Assembly (NCBI GenBank): GCA_938007995.1
Contig: CALLLW010000035.1
Location: 1 to 47,480 of the forward strand
Direction of reading: 5' to 3'
From: an uncultured Granulosicoccaceae bacterium
GTDB taxonomy: Bacteria > Pseudomonadota > Gammaproteobacteria > Granulosicoccales > Granulosicoccaceae
Length of the DNA stretch: 47,480 nt
Under the pieces are notes generated by a model. It did no database searches. It was not told where the DNA came from and was given only the letters and a program-made list of their open reading frames with translations. This document shows positions 1 through 7,355 of the stretch, one piece after another; position 1 is the stretch's first letter, and each line of letters starts with the position of its first letter. Position numbers and translations under genes: made by a program.

Positions 1-2
1 GC

Positions 3-167
3 TAGCCCGGTTTATTCGTGAAATGGCGAGCATAGCGCGCAGAGCATTGGTTTCACAGGGTATTTTCTTCTCGCGGCGAATACTTACTGATATTTGCAAG
101 AGAAAAAATTCGCTGTGGAATCAAGGATCAAGCGGGATGCCGTCATTTTCACAAATAAACCGGGCTA
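3..167. repeat. Inverted-repeat pair, MITE-like element
   Basis: Bases 3-23 (TAGCCCGGTTTATTCGTGAAA) reappear inverted at 147-167 with one mismatch (T for C at the 15th base of the motif), and the match continues weakly inward. The enclosed ~120 bases show no convincing gene. The outermost shared bases are TA on both sides, as expected for an element inserted at a TA target, although TA is itself palindromic, so a duplication cannot be proved. The window starts at this element, so its true left edge is unseen. It may be a miniature inverted-repeat transposable element or the remnant of an insertion sequence. Confidence 0.5.
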
Positions 168-189
168 ACGGTACAGACGGGCTTAATCG

Positions 190-861
190 ATGAATCAGAG
201 CAGTAAAAGTTTCTGTGCCTCTTGTGGTGTGGCCAGAACACCGGGTAATACCTGTGACTATTGTGGACGTTACTATGTCGAGCCGATAGCAGGTGCTGCA
301 AATGTAGCCCGCATCACTGCACTGCCAAGCCACTATAAAATCACTAAAAACAAAAAAGGCAGTGTCATCACCTGGCGCTGGGCAAAAAATTCTGCATGGA
401 TGCTGATTCCATTTGCACTGGTATGGCTGGCCATGGCCTTCCCGATAGCAATAGATTACTTCGCAGAACCCGGTTCTCTGCCGGTTCAATTATTACCTAT
501 GGCAGTTGGTGTCGGCTTGCTGTGCCATGCCATTATGAAACTGATCAATAAAACCTCGATTTTTGCCAGCAGACAATCTCTGTACATCAAGCATCACCCG
601 ATACCATGGAGCGGCAAGTTCAGGATTGCGACTGACAACATTGAACAGGTGTTCGTATCGCGCATCCAGCGCTCAAACAAGGAATCCAGCTGGCACGCGC
701 CGGCGTTACAACTGATCAGCAAAGACGGGCAGCGACATGAGCTGTTGCGCGGCAAGAGAGAAGCTGAGTTTTCAGACTTTGAGTCACTGCGTTTAGTTAT
801 TCTGAAGGCGCTGAATATTGAACCGCAACAAGTTGCTGGCGCTCATGACAGTTTCAGCTAG
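190..861 (+). CDS. Zinc-ribbon membrane protein of unknown function
   Basis: This 223-residue protein opens with a four-cysteine zinc ribbon: CASC at residues 9-12 and CDYC at 22-25. Two hydrophobic segments follow, near residues 70-90 and 98-118, and a cytoplasmic C-terminal domain of about 100 residues. The C-terminal part (ITRNNIEQ-like stretch around residue 150) resembles the PH-like domains often found after paired membrane helices, but I do not assign it firmly. It begins 22 bases after the inverted-repeat element and converges with the SET-domain gene. The start is ATG. No function can be named; a membrane sensor or scaffold is only a guess. Confidence 0.6.
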   Translation: MNQSSKSFCASCGVARTPGNTCDYCGRYYVEPIAGAANVARITALPSHYKITKNKKGSVITWRWAKNSAWMLIPFALVWLAMAFPIAIDYFAEPGSLPVQLLPMAVGVGLLCHAIMKLINKTSIFASRQSLYIKHHPIPWSGKFRIATDNIEQVFVSRIQRSNKESSWHAPALQLISKDGQRHELLRGKREAEFSDFESLRLVILKALNIEPQQVAGAHDSFS

Positions 862-897
862 TGGAACAGCTGCAAATTAAGCAATACTTTCGCACAG

Positions 898-1344
898 CTA
901 CTTGATCAGGTGCAGTTCGCTTTTATCAACGATATACCCTCTGCATTTCTTGCTACCGCAGCCACATCGGATGGCAAGATCAGCGGGCCATGCATAGTCA
1001 ATAGTCAGCTCGTCTCCGGCCTTGATCTTTCTGATTACACCGAGATGCAGATCCTTAACACCGGTTTTGGGATCAGGCTTTTCATCTTCCCAATCAAATA
1101 TTTCACAATTGGGCCGGCAGCTGTGGTTCAGGTAGCGAAACGGTGGCTTAGGCACCAATAACAGATCATTGGCCAGCTCCATCACATAGTTTGGATCAAG
1201 CTGTTCATCGCTGACTACCTTACCTTTTATACGCCCGATTACTGCGTCTTTTTTAAAGTCTTTCTTTGCGAATAAACCAAGGCCGCTGATACCTTCCTGT
1301 ACAAGCACCTTGTTTTTTAGTTTGTTTTTTTTCTTTTTACTCAA
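898..1344 (-). CDS. SET-domain protein-lysine methyltransferase
   Basis: This 148-residue protein is essentially a single SET domain. Diagnostic motifs are NHSCRPNC at residues 73-80, DELTIDY at 111-117 and a post-SET cysteine cluster CGCGSKKC at 127-134. SET enzymes move a methyl group from S-adenosylmethionine to protein lysines; the motifs that bind the cofactor and form the lysine channel are present, so it is likely active. The N-terminus is very lysine-rich (SKKKKNKLKNK). The start appears to be TTG, because no ATG precedes the domain. The substrate is unknown. A lysine-repeat H1-like protein encoded at 38702-39103 is a candidate by analogy with chlamydial SET/histone-like pairs (inference). 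Confidence 0.85.
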   Translation of the reverse strand: MSKKKKNKLKNKVLVQEGISGLGLFAKKDFKKDAVIGRIKGKVVSDEQLDPNYVMELANDLLLVPKPPFRYLNHSCRPNCEIFDWEDEKPDPKTGVKDLHLGVIRKIKAGDELTIDYAWPADLAIRCGCGSKKCRGYIVDKSELHLIK

Positions 1345-1419
1345 GCAGATCTACTCATAAATTTGGCGCGTTAAAACACAACGATCTGTATTATAGGATG
1401 ATCAACGGATAATGGGTGG

Positions 1420-2022
1420 TTACTCCCTGACTATCCCGCCGTAGTCACCGCTTATTTTGATTACTACTGTGACATCCTGCTTATCACGATTTCGCCAGAA
1501 CCAACCATGGTTACCGGCAAAAGATGCAGTAAAGCCACCTTCACCACTGCTTTTTCCGCGTCCTTTTTCATAAGTGACAGATTCACCATTACCGTGCGCA
1601 TGCAGGTCAAAGTTAATTCTTCCACCCTCTGCAACCCATGTGTATTGAGCGGCATTTCCATTTTCCATCACAAGCTTGATTTCAGTGGCCTCACCGGGCG
1701 CCAGCGTAAACGAGATTTCATCACGCCAACTCTCTTCTGCCTTTGCCACTGGTATCAGTGCATCGAGCACGTCTAGCCAGAAACTTTGCTGATCATCATG
1801 ATGATCGTCTTCTTTTGCTTCCTGCGACAGTTGCTGTTTTATCACTCCCATTTCGGTCAGTCCGAGAACGCGACCAGCCCCGGTCGGATCAAAGCCATAC
1901 TCTGCCGGCAATACCACAGTTAACAAAATCAACAGAGCTACAACAGCGGCCAGTACAGTTGAACGGATAAGCTGTGCAGTGCCTGGTAGCTCATCAAGTG
2001 ATGGTTTTTCTGAATTAAACAT
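1420..2022 (-). CDS. Transmembrane anchor protein next to HupE-like gene
   Basis: This 200-residue protein has one membrane helix (about residues 20-40, AAVVALLILLTVVLP) followed by a periplasmic or extracytoplasmic domain rich in Gly and charged residues. A histidine/acid stretch (KEDDHHDDQQ) sits near residue 72. The C-terminal half looks like a small beta-rich domain. It lies 18 bases downstream of the HupE/UreJ-like gene on the same strand, and proteins annotated only as transmembrane anchor proteins recur beside HupE-like genes in proteobacteria. The function is unknown. The HHDD patch might bind metal (inference), which would suit a metal-permease partner. Confidence 0.6.
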   Translation of the reverse strand: MFNSEKPSLDELPGTAQLIRSTVLAAVVALLILLTVVLPAEYGFDPTGAGRVLGLTEMGVIKQQLSQEAKEDDHHDDQQSFWLDVLDALIPVAKAEESWRDEISFTLAPGEATEIKLVMENGNAAQYTWVAEGGRINFDLHAHGNGESVTYEKGRGKSSGEGGFTASFAGNHGWFWRNRDKQDVTVVIKISGDYGGIVRE

Positions 2023-2040
2023 TATTCTTGAGAGTTCCGG

Positions 2041-2808
2041 TTAGTTGTTGGCAATGTAGCCGGCTACCTGGTAGCCAAAAAGCATAAAGCCAAGCGACAT
2101 CATAACGACGTTTGCAGTGTATGCCTGGCTGAGAAAATTTTTGCTTTTACGCCAATGGCCCATGACAATTAAAATAACCGCTAGTGCGAGCAGCTGACCA
2201 ATCTCAACACCCACATTAAAGGCAAGCAGATTAGGCAATAAGCCTTCAGGTGAGATCTCATAGTCATGTATTTTCGTCGCAAGGCCGGTCCCGTGTATCA
2301 GCCCGAAAATCAGCGTTGCAGCTTTGGTATTCGGCTGGTAGCCAAACCACCTCTGGTATGCGCCCAGGTTGTCGAGTGCTTTGTAAACCACCGACAACCC
2401 TATGACCGCATCAACCACAAAAGCGTTCACACTAAAGCCAAACCACACTCCAGCCAGCATGGTAACAGAGTGTCCGAGTGCAAAAAGACTCACATAAAGT
2501 GCGACATCTTTCAGCTTATATAGAAAAAACACCACACCAAACAGGAACAACAGGTGGTCATAGCCGGTGACCATATGCTTTGCGCCAAGGTAGGCAAACG
2601 GTACCAGATGGACTCCCCAGATCTCCTGGATATACCCGGCATCACCTGCAGTCACATTATGTGCGAATACAGAAAGCGATAGAAACATCAGCACCAGCGA
2701 TGTGACAGTCGCAAGGGCCGGCGCTAGAACTGGCCCGGAAATTGGCCCTGGTACTCGGCCTGGCACGAATAAACGACGGTTGCGCGGTTTAGTGCACAAT
2801 ACTTTCAT
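2041..2808 (-). CDS. HupE/UreJ-family membrane protein
   Basis: This is a roughly 255-residue integral membrane protein with a signal-like N-terminus, about six further helices and the family signatures YDHLLFLFGV and LGHSVTMLAG, plus LIHGTGLA and FNVGVEIGQ. HupE/UreJ proteins are secondary permeases, usually for nickel or cobalt, but this two-gene form with an anchor protein and no hydrogenase or urease nearby has no proven substrate. The start is uncertain: ATG at 2808, ATG at 2823 and GTG at 2829 are all in frame. All of them overlap the 3' end of hslO, implying translational coupling. The N-terminus has an odd Pro/Gly-rich stretch (PGRVPGPISGP). Confidence 0.75.
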   Translation of the reverse strand: MKVLCTKPRNRRLFVPGRVPGPISGPVLAPALATVTSLVLMFLSLSVFAHNVTAGDAGYIQEIWGVHLVPFAYLGAKHMVTGYDHLLFLFGVVFFLYKLKDVALYVSLFALGHSVTMLAGVWFGFSVNAFVVDAVIGLSVVYKALDNLGAYQRWFGYQPNTKAATLIFGLIHGTGLATKIHDYEISPEGLLPNLLAFNVGVEIGQLLALAVILIVMGHWRKSKNFLSQAYTANVVMMSLGFMLFGYQVAGYIANN

Positions 2809-3673
2809 CCGCGTGATTGCCATCACCACGAAAGATCGCTTCTACATCAATACTGTCAAATCTGTTAACAGAATTGCAAAACTCACAGGTGATCTCTATT
2901 TGCCCTTCCTGTTTTAAGATATCTATTGCTTCCGCATAGCCGATACCCGCAATCAAACCCGCAGTTCGCTCGCGTGTGCAGCCACACTCAAATCGCAGTG
3001 GTTCCGAATCAAATACTCTGACATCGTCTTCAGCAAATACCTGTTGCAACAGCAGCTCGGTTTCTTTTTCAAACAACTCATCCTGCTCAATAGTATTCGC
3101 CAACAGGTTAACCCGCTGCCAGTCATCTTCCCGACTGGCAGGCTGCGGATCATCCACTGGTAGCTGTTGCAGCATAAAACCGGCGGCTTGAGTGTCTGTG
3201 CAGGTAAGCCAGAGCCGGGTAGGAAGTTGCTCGGAGTTGGCAAAGTAATCTGCCAATGCGTCCTGCAGGTAGTCGCCGCGCACATCAACCACACCCTGGT
3301 AGGTCTCTCCGCCTTCGCTGCTTTCAATTTGAATGGTCAGTGTTGCATCACCGAATACATCCGCCAGCGGTGTAACCGGTGGCTCACTGACCCAGCGAGC
3401 CAGGCCACGCTGTCCGCCATCCGCGTTGCCCTGCACCACCAGCAGCGTCAGCGGGCCGGTGCCACGGGCCTGCAAGGTAAGCTTGCCGGTAAATTTGATC
3501 ATTGAGGCCAGCAGCGGCATCGCCGCCATGGCATGGCCGAGCACTTGTTGCACATTGGGCGGATATTCAGCGCGCGCAAGTACCTCACGCCAGGTCGAAT
3601 CGAGCCGCACAAGTACACCTCGCACCTGCGCTTTCTCGAGTATAAATCGGTGCCTTCTGTCTTTTTCTTGCAT
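2789..3673 (-). CDS. hslO: Redox-regulated chaperone Hsp33
   Basis: This 294-residue protein is the usual length for Hsp33. The C-terminal redox switch has all four zinc-binding cysteines: CGC at 230-232 and CEFC at 263-266. Under oxidative stress these cysteines form disulfides, zinc leaves and the cytoplasmic protein becomes a holdase that protects unfolded proteins. The N-terminal substrate-binding domain carries the family segment GHAMAAMPLLASMIKF. The start is ATG. The 3' end runs into the HupE-like gene, so the two are probably co-transcribed. No missing key residue was seen. Confidence 0.95.
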   Translation of the reverse strand: MQEKDRRHRFILEKAQVRGVLVRLDSTWREVLARAEYPPNVQQVLGHAMAAMPLLASMIKFTGKLTLQARGTGPLTLLVVQGNADGGQRGLARWVSEPPVTPLADVFGDATLTIQIESSEGGETYQGVVDVRGDYLQDALADYFANSEQLPTRLWLTCTDTQAAGFMLQQLPVDDPQPASREDDWQRVNLLANTIEQDELFEKETELLLQQVFAEDDVRVFDSEPLRFECGCTRERTAGLIAGIGYAEAIDILKQEGQIEITCEFCNSVNRFDSIDVEAIFRGDGNHADESIVH

Positions 3674-3954
3674 GTCTATTCGAGCCCGCCGGAACGGTTA
3701 AGCTGAGTAAGGGTCAGAGAGTGTCTTTTATTTTGAACATTTTCTTTCAGCGCGGACTGCACCATTCTGGCATACAATAAAGCCGTGCGACCGCTTGCGA
3801 AAGTCTACTCGATTCAGTGTGCATACGCGCGCCAATTTGTACCACCGCATTGATTGCAACAGAATCGAAGCACGTCGCAAGTCAGCTTCACAGGCTGAAG
3901 TTACGCGGGTAGGAATAAAGCGATTACACCACCAGACATTTATCGGGAATACCA

Positions 3955-4671
3955 TTGAAAACGCTGCACCGTACTCTCATCATTCTGTGCTGCTTTGCGG
4001 CAGCTTTGTTGATTGCCTGGAAATTGGTCCATGTGACGAATTACAACTACACTTTTTGGTATTCACAGCTCGGCATAGATCAACACATTGCCAAATTTTC
4101 CCCGCAGAACCGGCAAGGTAAAACCGGTTTTGAAAAAACCACTCGCGACGAACGTATCGAGCTGTTCAGGTCAATTGGCCATGCTGTGAACAATAGCGGT
4201 GACGGATTGCGTACGCTTGAATATCAACCCCACCCGGATGCCGCACCGGTTATTTTTTTAACCGATGCAGAAGCAACACACCTGGAAGACGTTGCCAATC
4301 TTATTGACCTACTATTGCCAATTGGCTACGCAGCAACTGCACTTTTAATTGTACTTGTGATTCTCGCATTACTCATGAAGCTGCCGTTGCCAGGACTCAA
4401 GACTTCACTACTGACTCTGCTGATCACAGCACTCATACTGGCGCTGATTATTGTCGCGGTCGGGCCGCACGAGGTGTTCAAGACGTTTCACGAATTTGTC
4501 TTCCCGGCGGAAAATCAGTGGTTTTTCTATTATCAGGACTCCCTGATGACCACACTGATGAAAGCACCTGATATATTTTTTGCGATCGGCGCAGTGTGGG
4601 CAGCGCTGGCTGTGGTTGTGTACCTGTTTATCACTTTGTCGTTTCGTTTTTTGGATCGCTCAACCGGCTGA
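3955..4671 (+). CDS. DUF1461-family integral membrane protein
   Basis: This 238-residue protein has about five hydrophobic segments: one near the N-terminus (residues 6-24), two between about 117 and 165, and one near 205-228. The extracytoplasmic loops contain the family-like stretches YNYTFWYSQLGID and FPAENQWFFYYQDSLM. This layout matches DUF1461 (TIGR01906-type) proteins, whose function is unknown. The start is TTG, preceded by a weak GGGA Shine-Dalgarno sequence; no upstream ATG is available. It is divergent from hslO across about 280 bases that otherwise hold nothing recognisable. The EAL-like gene begins about 95 bases after its stop. Confidence 0.75.
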   Translation: MKTLHRTLIILCCFAAALLIAWKLVHVTNYNYTFWYSQLGIDQHIAKFSPQNRQGKTGFEKTTRDERIELFRSIGHAVNNSGDGLRTLEYQPHPDAAPVIFLTDAEATHLEDVANLIDLLLPIGYAATALLIVLVILALLMKLPLPGLKTSLLTLLITALILALIIVAVGPHEVFKTFHEFVFPAENQWFFYYQDSLMTTLMKAPDIFFAIGAVWAALAVVVYLFITLSFRFLDRSTG

Positions 4672-4765
4672 TTCAAATGGTTTTTTAACCTGCCACACAG
4701 GCGCTGGCGCAATAATTGAACGATCCCGTGTCCCTGCACTGGTAGAAAAGACTGGCAGAAAAGAC

Positions 4766-6025
4766 ATGACAGATTCAGCCGCTGATACTGAAAGCCACAA
4801 CACAGCAGACCTTAAGCCCACCAGACAAACCCCGGGCACTACAACTGACCTTGCACCGGTTGCGTTGAGAATCGCCGACTTTGCGGTGGCACCGGGTCTG
4901 ACCGATTGCTACGATAAGGTTCTAATCAACCTCTGTGGCACTGCTTCCACATGCATTTCCAGTGCGATTGAAGACAGCACAACCCGTTTTTGCCATCATA
5001 TCAAACACGCACTCAATGCAGACACGGCGTATCTGTGCAATCGCACATCACTGTCCATAGTTGCCACTTCCGCAGCTGACAGTGCGCACCATGTTTGTGA
5101 AGATACTCAGTCTCTGCACACGGCATTAACAACGATGGTCAGCGACCTGTGGAACTGTCAGACACCTATCTGTCCACCGGATATAAGAGTCTTTGCAGAT
5201 GAAAGTCACTTTTCCTATTTTGTGATTCCACTTGATACCGCTCACGATCACTTGCTGATCATTGTCAATGCTGACACAGACAAAAGTCTGATCAGTAGCT
5301 ATCTGGCAGATGCAGTTAGCAACCTTTATCAGGTGTTTTTATCCACAGGCAGTACCCGGCCAGATTCAATATTACCAGATTCAAAATCGCCTGATTCAGC
5401 ACAGCTTCAATGTTCGGTACTGGATCAATTGCACAGCGTATATCGGATTAGCAGCAAGCAAGTCATACAAACACGGCTTCAGCTGTTTAAAGATCAGCTC
5501 AAGCAGCAGGCAGTGAAATTTTCAGGCATATCACTGGTAAACCGGAACACATTGCCTGGCACATTAAGCACCTCACTACCAGAGTCATTGTATAAAACTG
5601 CAGCGCTTTGGAATGACAGGTTCAAAATTGCGCTTGATTGTCACAATTTGGTTGAGTCAGCCTATGGTTACAAAACCTTGTGCGATAATGAAAAACTGTT
5701 GAAGTTCTCTGACTGCAGAACGCTTGCACTTAAAGTACACGCAGCCAGCTTATCTGACCCGGGCTTTATTGAAACCCTGCAAAATCTGATAGAACATGCC
5801 GTGTTGCATGCTTCGCGTTTAAAACTTGACGTGATACCTCAAGCTGACACCGACTACACCGATCAACTGATTCACCTGCAGCAAACATTCGGCATTACAG
5901 AAAGCGTTGACAATCAAGATACGCCACCAGCTACAGCAGACCACACAAACTCTATTGCCGATGAATTTGATCTGTTGTCTGTTAACGGTATCACCCACAA
6001 ATTATCGGCAACGAACAGCAATTAA
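4766..6025 (+). CDS. Degenerate GAF-EAL protein, probably catalytically dead
   Basis: This 419-residue protein starts at the ATG after a GGCAGAAAAG stretch; the reading frame is open further upstream but there it overlaps the previous gene. No family is obvious at first sight, yet it aligns by eye to the EAL protein at 24690-26708. A GAF-like region spans about 68-195, then a PDS-repeat linker, then EAL-like sequence from about 218 to 370. Matches include VYRISSKQ/CYRFVSKD, RLQLFKDQL/RLRIFRNQL and LYKTAALW/VFNTASLW. The EALxR motif is missing, the conserved Asn is Lys (TLALKV), the next Glu is Asp, and the protein stops before the DDFG motif. A role as a c-di-GMP or protein-binding regulator is inference. 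Confidence 0.6.
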   Translation: MTDSAADTESHNTADLKPTRQTPGTTTDLAPVALRIADFAVAPGLTDCYDKVLINLCGTASTCISSAIEDSTTRFCHHIKHALNADTAYLCNRTSLSIVATSAADSAHHVCEDTQSLHTALTTMVSDLWNCQTPICPPDIRVFADESHFSYFVIPLDTAHDHLLIIVNADTDKSLISSYLADAVSNLYQVFLSTGSTRPDSILPDSKSPDSAQLQCSVLDQLHSVYRISSKQVIQTRLQLFKDQLKQQAVKFSGISLVNRNTLPGTLSTSLPESLYKTAALWNDRFKIALDCHNLVESAYGYKTLCDNEKLLKFSDCRTLALKVHAASLSDPGFIETLQNLIEHAVLHASRLKLDVIPQADTDYTDQLIHLQQTFGITESVDNQDTPPATADHTNSIADEFDLLSVNGITHKLSATNSN

Positions 6026-6054
6026 TCGGGCAACTGGCTTCAGCCTCTGGTTTT

Positions 6055-6687
6055 TCAGGCATCACTATCGGACGTTTTAACCCACGGAAACAGAGATTGC
6101 AGTTGCGAGGCATCCAAACCGCTAAGTCTTGCAATATTGTGCTGTGGAATTGCCAGCGTATCAGTGGCGTCTGCTGCAGTTGCCACGGTGTCTGAGCGCA
6201 ACCACTGCACTAGCGGAAACGGAGCGCGATTTGTGTAGTTACCCGGATCATGTTCGCCAACCCCTGCAAAATGATACTGCGGGTGAAAACTTGCCAGCTG
6301 AAACTCCATATCAAGATTATCTTTTTGCAACAGATCTTCAACCGGATCGAGAAAATCATTGAAATCAAGAAACCCGGGCAATACGTTGGTTGCTGCAATC
6401 AGGGTGGTTTCAATTGTGCTGCATGTAATTAAACGTTCGAGCTCGGCCTGAATCATTGCCAGATACCGCGCTTCTTCTGCGCCCTCATATACCTCTACAC
6501 GAACACTGCCAGATCGATAAGGCACTTTGGCAAACGGACACAGCGAAAGACCAATCACACATTGCTCCAGCCATTGTTTAATAAGCGCAGCGGGGTTTAT
6601 AAACTCGGTGGGCTGTATCTGTCTGGCGGATGGAACCAACTCAGCCACTTGCTTCACCTCGTTGTTGCCCTGCTTTTTATCAGCCAA
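6055..6687 (-). CDS. DUF1415-family protein
   Basis: This 210-residue soluble protein carries the hallmark DUF1415 sequences: KQWLEQCVIGLSLCPFA near residues 37-53, the central LPGFLDFNDFLD, and FHPQYHFAG followed by NRAPFPLVQWLR. The function of the family is unknown. The conserved CVIGLSLCPFA cysteines and FHPQY histidine suggest a metal or redox site, but this is inference. The start is TTG with a good Shine-Dalgarno AAGGGA nine bases upstream. It converges with the degenerate EAL gene, with 29 bases between the two stops. Confidence 0.85.
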   Translation of the reverse strand: MADKKQGNNEVKQVAELVPSARQIQPTEFINPAALIKQWLEQCVIGLSLCPFAKVPYRSGSVRVEVYEGAEEARYLAMIQAELERLITCSTIETTLIAATNVLPGFLDFNDFLDPVEDLLQKDNLDMEFQLASFHPQYHFAGVGEHDPGNYTNRAPFPLVQWLRSDTVATAADATDTLAIPQHNIARLSGLDASQLQSLFPWVKTSDSDA

Positions 6688-6880
6688 TGATCTATATCCC
6701 TTGTCGGACTGCCGGAGTGATTATTACCGAAAGCCGGCACACAATGCAGTGCACCTGCCACGCTGATTGCACTTGAGCAATGGTTGTCTTGTTCGGCATG
6801 ATGTTAAAACTAACGGTATGCTACTCTCGAAACCATCATATTTTGCAACCAATCTACTCACGGTCAGAAGGCGACGACAA

Positions 6881-7285
6881 ATGGCAAAAGCGCTGCATAT
6901 GTACCCGGATAAGTGCACCAGCTGTCTCATGTGCGAAATGGCTTGCTCGCTTGAGAATGAAGGTTTGTTCAATCCGGCTAAATCCCGCATTAAAGTATTC
7001 GAATTTGAACACGGCAAAACCTCGGTCCCCTACACCTGCACCCAGTGTGAAGAAGCGTGGTGTTTACACGCCTGCCCGACCAATGCCATCGTAATCAATG
7101 CCGATACCGGGGCCAAGGAAGTGATCGATGATAAATGCGTCGGCTGCAAGGTCTGCACAATGGCCTGTCCGTACGGCACGGTAAACTACAACACCAGCAC
7201 CGGCAAAGTGATCAAGTGCGATCTGTGTGGTGGTGACCCCAAGTGCGCTGAAGTATGTCCGACAGATGCGATTGTCTATCGCTAG
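6881..7285 (+). CDS. Four-cluster 4Fe-4S ferredoxin partner of AOR
   Basis: This 134-residue protein has sixteen cysteines in four 4Fe-4S motifs: CTSCLMCEMAC (12-22), CTQCEEAWCLHACP, CVGCKVCTMACP and CDLCGGDPKCAEVCP. This is the pattern of the electron-transfer subunits that accompany molybdenum and tungsten oxidoreductases. It lies 70 bases before the aldehyde oxidoreductase gene on the same strand and most likely carries electrons to or from that enzyme in the cytoplasm. The frame is open further upstream, but this ATG gives a normal N-terminus beginning just before the first cluster. The final electron acceptor is not encoded nearby. Confidence 0.9.
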   Translation: MAKALHMYPDKCTSCLMCEMACSLENEGLFNPAKSRIKVFEFEHGKTSVPYTCTQCEEAWCLHACPTNAIVINADTGAKEVIDDKCVGCKVCTMACPYGTVNYNTSTGKVIKCDLCGGDPKCAEVCPTDAIVYR

Positions 7286-7355
7286 CAAAGCTACCCGTCT
7301 AATTTAATCCACCGTAAGCACAGGCTTAACAACGGCGTATCGCAGGAGATCAATC

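Noticed and set aside
3728..3955. 75-codon minus-strand frame between hslO and the DUF1461 gene
   Set aside because: No domain, no Shine-Dalgarno, composition unlike the neighbours; the gap is better read as a divergent promoter region.
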